Source: Bacillota bacterium
GTDB taxonomy: Bacteria; Bacillota; Clostridia; Christensenellales; Aristaeellaceae
Reading direction: 5' to 3'
NCBI GenBank assembly: GCA_023402355.1
Contig: JAEXCG010000040.1
Span: forward strand, 1 to 49,391
DNA: 49,391 bases
Shown here: in pieces, positions 23,249 to 33,037 of the stretch
Position numbering within the stretch: the first letter of the stretch is position 1
How the letters are laid out: each line of letters opens with the position of its first letter
Made by a program: the position numbers and the translations under genes
The notes under the pieces: generated by a model
The model's input: the letters and a program-made list of their open reading frames with translations, nothing else
What the model was told of the DNA's origin: nothing
Database searches by the model: none

Positions 23249-24922
23249 TCAGAGCGCGTCCTGGCCGGCGTCCAGGGGCGGTATTCTATCGGCCGCGCGC
23301 GTCTGCAGCAAACCCGCGAAGTCCCCTTCCCAGCGCTCAAGTGCGGAGAGATCGATCACGACGCTGTTGCGCGGACCGATACGGGTGGTCGTTCCATGCT
23401 GCTCGTAACAATAGTCGATCTCTTCGCCTGAGAACGAGGCGGTCATGCGAAGGCTGCGCAGCGCTTCTTCCAACTCCGCCTCGGAGCGGCCCTCGATGGG
23501 CAGAAGGACGGTCAGGTCGAGGGGAATCTGAAGACGCTCCCGCAGGCCGCTTTGAACGCCCGCCAGATCGAAATTATCGATGGCATAGCAGCTGCCGCAG
23601 TATTCAAAGGCTTCGACGAACACGCCCTCTGTCTGCGACGTAAAGGTGACGTCGTAGACGCCGAAATTACCGGGCGCTTTTGTGATCGTGCCCTGCAGGC
23701 GGTAGAGCGCGTAGCGGTCGTTCGTGAGGGGCAGATCGGCTATATCTTCAGGAAGGTTCAGCCATACAGGATAGCCGCCGTCGTCGTATTCGTCGGCCAA
23801 AAGCTGCCCCAGGGTCTCGACGGATACGGCCTGGTTCCACCAATCCGGGTAAAGGCCTTCCCGCAGGCGGAGAAAACGATTGAGCGTGAAGCGCACGCCG
23901 TCCGGCGGCACCGCCTCCGCATAGGGAACGCCCTCCAGCGGCAGAGACAGCGTTTCTTCCCGATACAGGGGCAACCCGTTGTTCAGGCGGCGACGGCAGC
24001 TCAGCGTATAGCCATACAAATCCTCCTTCCCCTCAAGGGGCAGGGCGGCCAGCAGCACCGCGCTTTCGCGGCCATTGGCAGCAACCCAATGGCGAACAAG
24101 GATTTTCGGCGGGTAGGTGTAATCGAAGTACCTCTCCGGCGCGCCCCGGCAGGCGCCGCCCGCCAAAGAAAAGTCGGTCAGTTCCTCGGCGGGGGCGTCG
24201 GCAGTGAGCCGAAGCCAGACGTTGTAAACGGGTTCACCCAGGGCGCCAAAGACTTCGTCTGCCGTCAACGAGGCGCGCCATTGGATTTCATCGACGTCAT
24301 CCGGGTATTCAAGCGAGCCGGCGGAAACGGCCTCGTCGATAAAGTAACTCAAAAGCGCGCTGTCGTAATCCATTATCCCATAGGAGACTGCCGAGACGCC
24401 CGGGGCGGGTTCATAGGGCCAACGCGCCAGCGTCGATGCGAGATCGACCTTCCAGATATCTCCGGCAGGCCGGAGGACATAAGGAATTTCGAACTTCCTT
24501 CGGGTATATTCCAAATCCTGAAGCATGGAATGGAGGCGCAAAGCGATTTCTTCCGCCGTGTCCGGTTGATAGAGGTTCTCCAGTCCCACCGTCTTGTTGA
24601 CGAAGTCTTCCTCCTGCGTGAGGTCGAACGCCGTCAGGGAAAGCGTGACGACAGCGCAGTCATCCATACGCTGTACGTCCTTGAGCGCGACGTCCTCGAT
24701 GGAAGGGTAGACCGCATAGCGCATGTGCTCGGGGGGTGACCAAGTGGTCAGCATCTCGCCGTCGAGACAGAGCGATGCGGCCAGCGCCCAGTCGGTCTCC
24801 TTCAAGGCCTCCTGAAACCGCAGGGCGACGTTTCCGGGCGCGTCCTCGCCCCGCACGGTGCCGACAGACACAAACAGCAGGCAAAGGAAAAGGCCGATCC
24901 GCACACCCCATTTTTTCCCCAT
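23249..24922 (-). CDS. Exported protein of unknown function
   Basis: A 557-aa protein I do not recognise. I chose the ATG at 24922 (GGGAGGG upstream); an ATG at 24937 is also possible, and the frame runs open to 25024. The signal peptide MGKKWGVRIGLFLCLLFVSV ends near VRG before EDAPG, with no lipobox. The mature part is acidic and rich in aromatic residues, with repeated stretches resembling small NTF2- or cystatin-like domains (ALRFQEALKETDWALAASLC near the start), but this is only an impression. Codon usage looks less GC-biased than in the neighbours. It is flanked on both sides by same-orientation copies of the repeat element. Confidence 0.8.
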   Translation of the reverse strand: MGKKWGVRIGLFLCLLFVSVGTVRGEDAPGNVALRFQEALKETDWALAASLCLDGEMLTTWSPPEHMRYAVYPSIEDVALKDVQRMDDCAVVTLSLTAFDLTQEEDFVNKTVGLENLYQPDTAEEIALRLHSMLQDLEYTRRKFEIPYVLRPAGDIWKVDLASTLARWPYEPAPGVSAVSYGIMDYDSALLSYFIDEAVSAGSLEYPDDVDEIQWRASLTADEVFGALGEPVYNVWLRLTADAPAEELTDFSLAGGACRGAPERYFDYTYPPKILVRHWVAANGRESAVLLAALPLEGKEDLYGYTLSCRRRLNNGLPLYREETLSLPLEGVPYAEAVPPDGVRFTLNRFLRLREGLYPDWWNQAVSVETLGQLLADEYDDGGYPVWLNLPEDIADLPLTNDRYALYRLQGTITKAPGNFGVYDVTFTSQTEGVFVEAFEYCGSCYAIDNFDLAGVQSGLRERLQIPLDLTVLLPIEGRSEAELEEALRSLRMTASFSGEEIDYCYEQHGTTTRIGPRNSVVIDLSALERWEGDFAGLLQTRAADRIPPLDAGQDAL

Positions 24923-25030
24923 CAAAAACCCTCCCATCGTTGAAACCCGCAAACAGGAATTTCTATAAAATAGCAACGTCCCAAAGGCGAGATTTCTTCC
25001 AGTCCCTCTTTTTTCTTTATGCAAACAAAA

Positions 25031-25060
25031 AGACCGCTGACTGTATGCCGTCAGCGGCCT
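25031..25060. terminator. Terminator hairpin, left copy flanking element D
   Basis: A GACCGCTGAC...GTCAGCGG stem-loop. For minus-strand transcripts it is followed by TTTTTG (25030-25026), so this outer copy has the intact T-tract. It matches 25241-25270 over 30 bp with one mismatch. Confidence 0.8.
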
Positions 25061-25240
25061 TAACGCGTCGACAAAGTGGCGTACGCCACTTTGTCGAGTT
25101 TACGGGTGATTTTTTCACTCCGCAAAACTGCGTTTTGCTGCGGAAAAAGCCCCGCCCGCCCGGCAAAGCCGGGCGATACGATTGCAGTCTTGCAGACGGC
25201 GTTTGGTTTGTCTGTCTCCGATGGGTTTTTCATTAGTCCG
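25061..25240 (+). repeat. Terminator-associated repeat element, copy D
   Basis: A 180-bp core in the same orientation as B and C, beginning TAACGCGTCGAC and ending ATTAGTCCG, so its outer 10 bases have diverged most. All three stems are kept. It lies downstream of the D-aminoacylase gene and upstream of the exported-protein gene, both on the minus strand. It is the only copy not in a convergent interval, but it is still at a 3' end. Confidence 0.85.
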
Positions 25241-25270
25241 AGACCGCTGACTGTATGCCGTCAGCGGTCT
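25241..25270. terminator. Terminator hairpin, right copy flanking element D
   Basis: AGACCGCTGAC...GTCAGCGGTCT, the stem-loop closest to the D-aminoacylase stop codon. It lacks a T-tract on its downstream (minus-strand) side; the tract is found only on the outer copy at 25031-25060. Confidence 0.8.
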
Positions 25271-25323
25271 CGAAGAAGTGCTGCTTGGGTGTCAATCTGT
25301 CGCCATGCCCGATTGCGCGCCGT

Positions 25324-26673
25324 TCAGAACCGCACCGTGCGCCCGGCCGTGCGGCAAAGGATGCGGCCCCGGTCGAGCACGTGCACGCCGCCGACGAAGA
25401 CGTGCTCGACACCCTCAGGGGAGGCGTTGGGTTGGCCCAGGCCCACAAAGGTAGCCCGGTCCCGCAGCGTCTGCGGATTCATCACGACGATGTCGGCCGG
25501 AACGCCGGTTTCCATGCGGCCCAGGCCGCACAGACCGATGGTTTCGGCGGGCAGCAGCGTCGCGCGGGCGATCGCCTCCTCCCAGGTCAGCTCCCCGCGC
25601 TCGATCACCATCTTGCGGAAGTAACGGGGGAAGCTGCCCGCGATCTGGGGGTGCCCCTCGCCGGGGTCGTAGGCCCCCGCGTCGGTGGAGGGCATGGCCT
25701 GCGGGTGGCGCAGGATGCGGTAGATCGCCTCCTCGTCGCCGGCGAAGACGACGGCGGAATCGCCCGCGTGCTCGCTGCGCACGTGCGCGTACAGTTCCTC
25801 GTCCAGCAGCTCCCCGCGGTGCTCGCCGGTCGCCATGCGGATGTGCCAGAGCTCGATGTTGTTGGCCTCCATGATGTCGCGGTCGAAGAGCGCCGTGCCG
25901 ATGCCGGTCGCCCAGTCGGTGTACATGCCGCTGTCCAGCCGGATGTCCAGACCGCTGCGGCGCGCGCAGTCCACGAGCGCGAGCGCCTCATCCTCCACGC
26001 CCACGCCGTATTGATACACGAAGTGCGAGATGAGCATGCGCGCGCCCGTCGCGCGGGCGATGGAGACGGCCTCCACCAGCGAGTAGAGGTCCGTCTGCGT
26101 GCGCATGTGTGTGTCGATGGAGACGATGCGCCCGCGAGAGGCCGCGATCTGGCAGAGCGGCAGCACCTCGTCCATGGAGCTGCCGGGCGCGTAGCCCAGG
26201 CCGAGCGAGAGGCCGCAGGCGCCCTCGTCGAACGCCTTTTCCAGCAGCGCGCACATGCGGTCGATCTGGTTCCCCGCCGCGGGCGTGCGCGTGTCGTGCA
26301 GCCCGACCGATTCGCGCAGGGTGCAGGAGTGGCCGATCATCTCCGCCTGACGAATGATGAAGCCGCGATCCTCCTGCTCCTGAAGGAAAGCGCCGATGTC
26401 GCAGGGGCTGAAGCCGCAGTTGCCGCCGATGGTGGTCGTGATGCCCTGGCGCAGCGAAAGCTCACCCGCGTAGGCGTCCCCGTCCAGATGGCCGTGCACG
26501 TCGATGAACCCCGGGCAGACGATGCAGCCCGTAGCGTTTACGACCTTTTCACCGCACAGGGGGTCGCGCGAAATGCAGGCGATGCGTCCGTCGCTGATGC
26601 CGACGTTCAGCAGATGGCTTTGAAGCGTGCGGGGATTGACGACGAGTCCACCCGTAATCACCGTATCAAACAT
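25324..26673 (-). CDS. N-acyl-D-amino-acid deacylase (D-aminoacylase family)
   Basis: A 449-aa amidohydrolase that removes acyl groups from N-acyl-D-amino acids. The metal motif is HGH at residues 60-62 (PGFIDVHGHLDGD), and the bridging cysteine typical of D-aminoacylases is C86 in GGNCGFSP. C-terminal PADIVVMNPQTLRD and GVEHVFVGGVHVLDRG are characteristic of the family. The start has GAGGGATG upstream. It lies 154 bp after potD on the same strand, separated by a hairpin. A role in scavenging D-amino-acid or peptidoglycan-derived compounds is inferred. Confidence 0.9.
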   Translation of the reverse strand: MFDTVITGGLVVNPRTLQSHLLNVGISDGRIACISRDPLCGEKVVNATGCIVCPGFIDVHGHLDGDAYAGELSLRQGITTTIGGNCGFSPCDIGAFLQEQEDRGFIIRQAEMIGHSCTLRESVGLHDTRTPAAGNQIDRMCALLEKAFDEGACGLSLGLGYAPGSSMDEVLPLCQIAASRGRIVSIDTHMRTQTDLYSLVEAVSIARATGARMLISHFVYQYGVGVEDEALALVDCARRSGLDIRLDSGMYTDWATGIGTALFDRDIMEANNIELWHIRMATGEHRGELLDEELYAHVRSEHAGDSAVVFAGDEEAIYRILRHPQAMPSTDAGAYDPGEGHPQIAGSFPRYFRKMVIERGELTWEEAIARATLLPAETIGLCGLGRMETGVPADIVVMNPQTLRDRATFVGLGQPNASPEGVEHVFVGGVHVLDRGRILCRTAGRTVRF

Positions 26674-26780
26674 GTTGCATCCCTCGATTGACGTAATGAT
26701 GTGCGGGTGCTTTGCCGGAAGCAGGGCGCGCCTGCGCCCGGCAAAACATCCCTGAGAGACCCTTGGCTCAAACCGGAGAG

Positions 26781-26804
26781 GAGGGAGGCCCGAAGGCCTC
26801 CCTC
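26781..26804 (-). terminator. Hairpin after potD
   Basis: GAGGGAGGCC pairs with GGCCTCCCTC around a four-base loop that reads TTCG on the minus strand. A 10-bp perfect stem, but no T-tract follows, so it may be a weak terminator or 3'-end stabiliser between potD and the deacylase gene. Confidence 0.6.
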
Positions 26805-26827
26805 TAAATCATGCGGCGATTTGGCCG

Positions 26828-27871
26828 TCAGAACATCAGCTTGAACTCGGTCCAGATGTCCTGGAACTTGCTCTCGTCCGCGCCCAGATCCTTTACGTAC
26901 TCGGCGTCCTTCACGCGGTCGAAGATGCCGCTGAACACGGTGTTTCCCTTGTAGGCGTCGGACAGGAAGTCCTGCGCCGCCGCGTTGGGCGAGCAGTAAT
27001 ACTGCCACTCCGCGCAGGTCGCGGCGACCTGGCCGTCCAGCAGGTAGTTGATGAAGGCGTTGGCGTTTTCGGCGTGCGGCGCGTTCGCCGGGATGAACAG
27101 GCCGTCGATGCCAAAGCCAAGGCCTTCCTTGGGCCAGACCACCTTGAGGTCGGGGTTCGCGTCCAGCGCCAGCGCCACGAAGGGCGTGAAGGTGTAGGCT
27201 ACGGCGATGTCGCCGGAGACGAGCGAATTGTGCAGGTTTTCGTACTCGAGCATGTGCACGTTGTCGCGGATCGCAAAGAGCTCTTCCTTCGCCTCGGCGA
27301 GCACCGCGTCGTCCGTCGTGTTCATGGACTGGCCCATGGAGAGCAGCACCATGCCGATGGTCACGCGCGCGTCGTCGATCAGGCCGAGGGAGTCCTTGAG
27401 GGAGGGGTCCCACAAATCCTCAAACCCGTCGATCTCGATGTCCACCATGTCCGGATTGTAGACGATGAGCGGGATGCCGCTCATGTAAGGGGCGACGTAC
27501 TCGTTGTCCGGGTCGAAGTACTGCGAGGTGAACTCGGGGTTCAGGTTCTGATAGTTGGGGATCAGGTCCTTATTCAGCTTCTGCATCAGCCCTTCCTGGC
27601 GGGCGGTGTTGAGGATGTAGTCGCTGGCCAGCACCACGTCGTATTCCGTGGCTCCGTTTTCCTGCAGCTTCTTGAGCATTTCCTCGTTCGTGGAGAACGG
27701 CGCATAGTTGACCTTGATGCCCGTTTCCTGCTCAAAGGGCTTGATGACGGTCTCGTAGTCGATGTAGCCGTCCCAGGAGAAGATGTTGAGCACCTTTTCG
27801 TCCTCGGCGATCGAAGCGAAGGGGATCGTCAGCATCGACAGAGCGAGCAGCAGAGATAGCAGCTTTTTCAT
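26828..27871 (-). CDS. potD: Spermidine/putrescine-binding protein PotD
   Basis: A 347-aa polyamine-binding protein of the PotD/PotF family (NIFSWDGYIDYETVIKPFEQ after the signal peptide). The signal peptide ends in SIA22 before EDEK without a lipobox cysteine; many Firmicute PotD proteins are lipoproteins. AAAGGAGG lies upstream of the ATG. It is the last gene of potABCD in the canonical order, 26 bp after potC. Which polyamine is bound cannot be read from the sequence. Confidence 0.93.
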   Translation of the reverse strand: MKKLLSLLLALSMLTIPFASIAEDEKVLNIFSWDGYIDYETVIKPFEQETGIKVNYAPFSTNEEMLKKLQENGATEYDVVLASDYILNTARQEGLMQKLNKDLIPNYQNLNPEFTSQYFDPDNEYVAPYMSGIPLIVYNPDMVDIEIDGFEDLWDPSLKDSLGLIDDARVTIGMVLLSMGQSMNTTDDAVLAEAKEELFAIRDNVHMLEYENLHNSLVSGDIAVAYTFTPFVALALDANPDLKVVWPKEGLGFGIDGLFIPANAPHAENANAFINYLLDGQVAATCAEWQYYCSPNAAAQDFLSDAYKGNTVFSGIFDRVKDAEYVKDLGADESKFQDIWTEFKLMF

Positions 27872-27897
27872 GGGGTACCTCCTTTAGTCCTTTATCA

Positions 27898-28716
27898 TCA
27901 ATCCCGCATTTCGGGTTGATTTTGTTCGCGTTCTCTTTTTTGACGCTGGCGCGCCTGCCAGAGCTGCGCGATGGCGACAAACAGGAACACCGCGCCCAGC
28001 ATCAGCGTGCACAGGGCGTTGATTTCGGGCGTGCCACCGTTGCGAAGCCCCGTGTAGACCTTGAGCGGCAGCGTGGTCGTGGTCGCGCCCGTCACGAAGA
28101 AGGAGATGACCACGTCGTCCAGAGACATCGCCAGCGCCAGCAGCATGCCGGAGGCGACGGAGGGCGCGATCAAGGGCAGCGTGATGTCCCGAAGCACGCG
28201 CCAGGGGCCCGCCCCCAGGTCGCGCGCCGCCTCCTCGATGGCCGGGTCCATGCCGACCAGGCGGCTGCGCACGTTGATGTACACGTAGGGCACGCAGAAC
28301 GTCGTGTGCGTGATGACGAGCGTGGGCATGCCCAGCGACAGGCCGATGCCGGAGAAGATGGCCAGGTACGCCATGCCCAGGATGATCTCCGGTATCATCA
28401 TCGGCAGGGTGGAGAGCGTCTCCAGCACCGCCTGGCCGCGGAAGTGGTTCTTCGCCATGCCGATGGCGCCCAGCGTGCCGACGACGCCGGACAGGCACAT
28501 CGACCACAGCGCCAGCACGAGGCTGTTCTTGAGCGCGTCGCCCATCAGGGTGTTGCCCAGAAGCCGGGCGTACCAGGCCGTGGTGAAGCCCTTCCAGGCG
28601 CCGATCGTGCGCCCGGAATTGAAGGAGTAGATGACGACCATCAGGATGGGCAGGTACATGACCAGCAGCACGAGCGTCAGGTAGATGGGGGAAAAGATCT
28701 TGCGCTTCTTTTTCAA
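27898..28716 (-). CDS. potC: Spermidine/putrescine ABC transporter permease PotC
   Basis: A 272-aa permease with six helices and the EAA loop EEAARDLGAGPWRVLRDITL. The start is a TTG at 28716 that immediately abuts the potB stop (TAA then TTG), with GGGGGTG about 6-10 bp upstream. No ATG gives a full first helix. Abutting stop and start suggest translational coupling with potB. Confidence 0.92.
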   Translation of the reverse strand: MKKKRKIFSPIYLTLVLLVMYLPILMVVIYSFNSGRTIGAWKGFTTAWYARLLGNTLMGDALKNSLVLALWSMCLSGVVGTLGAIGMAKNHFRGQAVLETLSTLPMMIPEIILGMAYLAIFSGIGLSLGMPTLVITHTTFCVPYVYINVRSRLVGMDPAIEEAARDLGAGPWRVLRDITLPLIAPSVASGMLLALAMSLDDVVISFFVTGATTTTLPLKVYTGLRNGGTPEINALCTLMLGAVFLFVAIAQLWQARQRQKREREQNQPEMRD

Positions 28717-29560
28717 TTAAAACACCCCCAGATCCTTGCCGCCGGACCGCCGGTAGGAGACGAAGATCAGCGTCGTCACGGCCATCAGCAGCACCGACAG
28801 CGCCGCGCCGAAGGGCCAGTCCCGGCTCTTGAGGAGCTGGTCGCGGATGAGGTTGCCCACCAGCATGAGCGAGCCGCCCATCAGGTCGGAGACGAAGAAG
28901 AGGCCCATGGAGGGCACGAACACCAGCACGCAGCCGGCCGAGATGCCCGGCAGCGTCAGCGGCAGGGTCACCGTGAGGAAGGCGTACCAGGGCTTTGCGC
29001 CCAGGTCGCGCGCGGCCTCCACGCAGGTCCAGTCCATCTTGTCCACCGCGCTGTGGCAGGGCAGAATCATGAAGGGGATGAGGCAGTAGACCATCGCCAG
29101 CAGCACCGAGCCGTAGCTGCCCAGCATCTTGAGCGGCTTGTCGATCAGCCCCAGCGCCCGCAGGACGCCGTTGATGGGGCCGCTCGCCTGCAGCAGAATC
29201 TTCCACCCGAAGAGGCGGACCAGCGCGTTCGTCCAGAAGGGGACGATCACCAGCAGCATCAGCAGCGTGCGCCATTTCGCGCTCGCGCGCGCCATGCAGT
29301 AGCCGAAGGGATAGCCGATGAAAAGCGATATGACCGTGGTCCAAAAGGAGAGCAGCAGCGAATTGGCGAACACCCGCACGTAGGTGGGGTCGAGCAGGCG
29401 GCGGTAGTTTTCCATCGTGAAGACGGACTGCACGGTGGAATTGTCGCCGCGCGTCATGAAGGAGAGCACCAGCACGTAGCACAGCGGGATCGCCACGAAG
29501 AGCACGGCGACCATCGTCAGCGGCACGAGGAACAGCCGCGTGCCTCGCTTGCCCGCGGTC

Positions 29561-29574
<14 letters not shown>
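28717..29574 (-). CDS. potB: Spermidine/putrescine ABC transporter permease PotB
   Basis: A 285-aa permease, partner of PotC. I chose the ATG at 29574 (GGGAGGTGCG upstream), which overlaps the end of potA by 14 bp; the frame is open further upstream, inside potA. The first helix is near residues 14-36. The EAA loop reads EAARDLGAKPWYAFLTVTLP. Confidence 0.92.
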
Positions 29575-30652
<1,078 letters not shown>

Positions 30653-30736
30653 ATCGGCTCCTTCGCGGGGGAGAACCACCGTCCCGCCCGCCTTTTGCAA
30701 TTTCGAGTAAAATCGTATGCTTTGATAAACGCGTTT

Positions 30737-30766
30737 AGTATAATCCATCTCAGGGTTTGCTGTCAA
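30737..30766 (-). promoter_or_regulatory. Promoter of potABCD
   Basis: On the minus strand TTGACA (30766-30761) and TATACT (30742-30737) with an 18-bp spacer, 85 bp upstream of the potA start codon. Confidence 0.65.
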
Positions 30767-30920
30767 CACAAAGTTTTGCGGGATTGTTTGCGGCGTTTAG
30801 CTGTAATAAACTTTTTGCAAAACCGCGGGGCCCGTTCAAAAAACCGGCCTGAAAGGGCAGGACTCTGCATAGGATGGGCGAGAGGCGGGCCGCCCGGCGG
30901 GCGGGGAACGGAGGGGTTTT

Positions 30921-32036
30921 ATGCGAAAAGGGATCATTTGCGCGCTTTCGCTGGCCATCACGGCGCTCCTGGCGCTGGGGGCGCAACGGCTGCTCACGGT
31001 GCCCTCCGCGCCGCCATTGTACGAGGGGACGCCCCGGCGCGTGCTCAGGGTCTGGCTGATCGAGGGCTGGACGGGCTCGGACGCCTGGGTGCTCAAGCAG
31101 GCGTCCCTGTTTGAAAAGGAAAACCCGGGGGTGAGCGTGCGGGTGCGGCGGGCGCAGCCGGAGGAGCTGACGGCGGCGGAGGCGGTGCTGCCGGACCTTC
31201 TGCTCTACGAGCCCGGCGCGCTTTCCAACCCCGAGGAGCTGCTCACGCCCGTCGCGGGCGAGACGGGGGTTCGCCCGCAGATCGAGGCGGCCGGGCGCAG
31301 CCGGGACGTGCTCTACGGCGTGCCCGTGTGCATGGGCGGCTACTGCGTGCTGACAAACGCGGCCTACGCCGACGGTTCGTGGACGCAAGAGGCGATTGCG
31401 GGCGCCATGCGCAAGGCGGAGGGCAAGAAGCAGCGCGCGGTCAGCGCGCTGCAGATTCCGGCGGACGGCGCGCGCTGCTTTTCGGCGGGGGCGCTCTGCA
31501 TGGGCGAAGCCAGCCAGGGGCTGCTCTCCAGGCTTCCGGAGGGGGCGCTGCCGCAGGACGCGCTGGCCGCAACCGCGCAGAAGGCCTATCAGGACTTCGC
31601 GCAGGGGCGCGCCGCGATGGTCGTCTGCACGCAGCGCGAGGTGCGTAAATTTGCCGCCCTGCGCGAGGCGGGCAAGGGATTTGAGTTTTCCGTCACCGCG
31701 CCGGAGCGGCCCTACACGGACATGCTGCTCCTGGGCAGCGTATTGAAGGGCGCGCCGCAGGGCGAGCTGGCGGTATCGTTCCTCTCGGGTTTATTATTGG
31801 AAGAAAACCAGAAGCTGCTGGGCGGGTACGGCCTCTTCCCGGTGCGCGAGGGTCTGAACCCCTTTTCGCAGCGGGACACGCCGCTGCTGCTCCGGGTCTT
31901 CGAGCCCCTGCTTTCGGAAGAGCTGCTCTGCGCCAACGCGTTTTCCTGGCAGGCGCAGGGCCCCGCGCTTTCGCAGGCCGCCCAGTTGGGCCTTCGCACA
32001 GGAGGCGCGCAGATCGACGCGGTCGGGTTTTACTGA
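30921..32036 (+). CDS. Orphan solute-binding-protein-like exported protein
   Basis: A 371-aa protein with an N-terminal signal or anchor helix (MRKGIICALSLAITALLALG). The following region resembles a family 1 solute-binding protein (RVLRVWLIEGWTGSDAWVLKQ, then LFEKENPGVSVRVRRA, and GVPVCMGGYCVLTNAAYADG). At 371 aa it is shorter than the other binding proteins here, and no permease is adjacent. GGAGGGG precedes the ATG. It could be a sensor or an accessory binding protein. It is followed by the murB promoter, so it is probably not in that operon. Confidence 0.8.
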   Translation: MRKGIICALSLAITALLALGAQRLLTVPSAPPLYEGTPRRVLRVWLIEGWTGSDAWVLKQASLFEKENPGVSVRVRRAQPEELTAAEAVLPDLLLYEPGALSNPEELLTPVAGETGVRPQIEAAGRSRDVLYGVPVCMGGYCVLTNAAYADGSWTQEAIAGAMRKAEGKKQRAVSALQIPADGARCFSAGALCMGEASQGLLSRLPEGALPQDALAATAQKAYQDFAQGRAAMVVCTQREVRKFAALREAGKGFEFSVTAPERPYTDMLLLGSVLKGAPQGELAVSFLSGLLLEENQKLLGGYGLFPVREGLNPFSQRDTPLLLRVFEPLLSEELLCANAFSWQAQGPALSQAAQLGLRTGGAQIDAVGFY

Positions 32037-32063
32037 AATACGTGGAAAATGTCCTTTGCGGGC

Positions 32064-32092
32064 TTGTAACCGCCGCGCCGACAGGATACAAT
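32064..32092 (+). promoter_or_regulatory. Promoter of the murB operon
   Basis: TTGTAA (32064-32069) and TACAAT (32087-32092) with a 17-bp spacer, 29 bp before the murB start codon. Confidence 0.55.
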
Positions 32093-32121
32093 AAGAACAT
32101 CAAGCTTTGAGGAGACGGCGG

Positions 32122-33030
32122 ATGAACGGCATTTACGAGGCGCTTGCGCCCCTTATACCAAAGCAGCGGCTGATTCCCGATGCGCCCATGCGCGATTACA
32201 CGACGTTTTGCGTGGGCGGCCCGGCGGATTTGCTGGTGGACGCGGCCTCTTCGCAGGAGATTCGCGCGGTGCTCGCGGCCTGCAGGGCGCAGGGCGAGCG
32301 CCTGACCGTCATCGGCAACGGCTCCAACCTACTGGTGCGCGACGGCGGCATCCGCGGCGTGGTGCTGCGCATCGCGGACAGCATGGCCGCAATCCGGGTG
32401 GAGGGCACGCGGATGACCCTCGAGGCGGGCGCGACGCTCTCCGCCCTGTCGCAGGCGGCGGCGCGCGCGGGCCTTTCGGGCGCGGTGTTCTGCTGCGGCA
32501 TTCCGGGCACGCTGGGCGGCGCGGCGGTGATGAACGCGGGCGCGTACGGCGGCGAGATGGCGCAGATCGTCTCATGCGTGAGCGCGCGGGACGCGGCGGG
32601 GAACGACGTGCGCCTGTGCGGTGAACAGCTCGAATACGGCTACCGCAAAAGCGCGCTCATGGAGCGCGGGCTGATCGTGACGGAGGTGACGGTCGAGCTC
32701 GCCCCGGGCGAGCGCGAGGCGCTCTTTTCGCAGATGACGGAGCTCAACCGCCGAAGGCGCGAAAAGCAGCCGCTGACCGTGCCCAGCGCGGGCTCCACCT
32801 TCAAACGGCCGAAAAACGGCTACGCCTCGCAGATGATCGACGAGGCGGGCCTTCGCGGCGCGCGCGTCGGCGGCGCGCAGGTTTCCGAAAAACACACGGG
32901 CTTTGTGGTCAACGCGGACGGGGCCACGGCGAAGGACATCCTTGCGCTGATGGCGCACGTGCAGGATACGGTGGAAGCGCGCTTCGGCGTGCGTCTGGAG
33001 CCGGAGGTCCGGATTTTAGGCGAGGAGTAA
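32122..33030 (+). CDS. murB: UDP-N-acetylenolpyruvoylglucosamine reductase MurB
   Basis: A 302-aa FAD enzyme that reduces UDP-GlcNAc-enolpyruvate to UDP-MurNAc in peptidoglycan synthesis. The FAD-binding stretch VIGNGSNLLVRDGGIRG, the GIPGTLGGAAVMNAGAYGGE motif and the C-terminal AGSTFKRP and SEKHTGFVVN motifs are present. I chose the ATG at 32122 (GAGGAGACGG upstream). rapZ starts 7 bp after its stop, giving the common Firmicute order murB-rapZ-whiA-crh. Confidence 0.96.
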   Translation: MNGIYEALAPLIPKQRLIPDAPMRDYTTFCVGGPADLLVDAASSQEIRAVLAACRAQGERLTVIGNGSNLLVRDGGIRGVVLRIADSMAAIRVEGTRMTLEAGATLSALSQAAARAGLSGAVFCCGIPGTLGGAAVMNAGAYGGEMAQIVSCVSARDAAGNDVRLCGEQLEYGYRKSALMERGLIVTEVTVELAPGEREALFSQMTELNRRRREKQPLTVPSAGSTFKRPKNGYASQMIDEAGLRGARVGGAQVSEKHTGFVVNADGATAKDILALMAHVQDTVEARFGVRLEPEVRILGEE

Positions 33031-33037
33031 GCTACAA

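Noticed and set aside
5065..25240. Short, similar peptides (LRKKPRPPGKAGRYD type) readable in every copy of the repeat element
   Set aside because: No ribosome sites. The frame changes length between copies, and the conserved feature is the stem-loops, so the similarity follows from the DNA repeat.
5065..25240. CRISPR array or group IIC intron as explanation of the repeats
   Set aside because: The copies are kilobases apart and one is inverted, so there is no array. Group IIC introns do insert near terminators but are far longer and do not duplicate the hairpin, and no intron domain V or reverse transcriptase is visible.
30695..31114. A 139-codon frame crossing the potA promoter and the start of the orphan binding protein
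   Set aside because: No ribosome site or protein-like composition; it overlaps a better frame (30921-32036) and a promoter.
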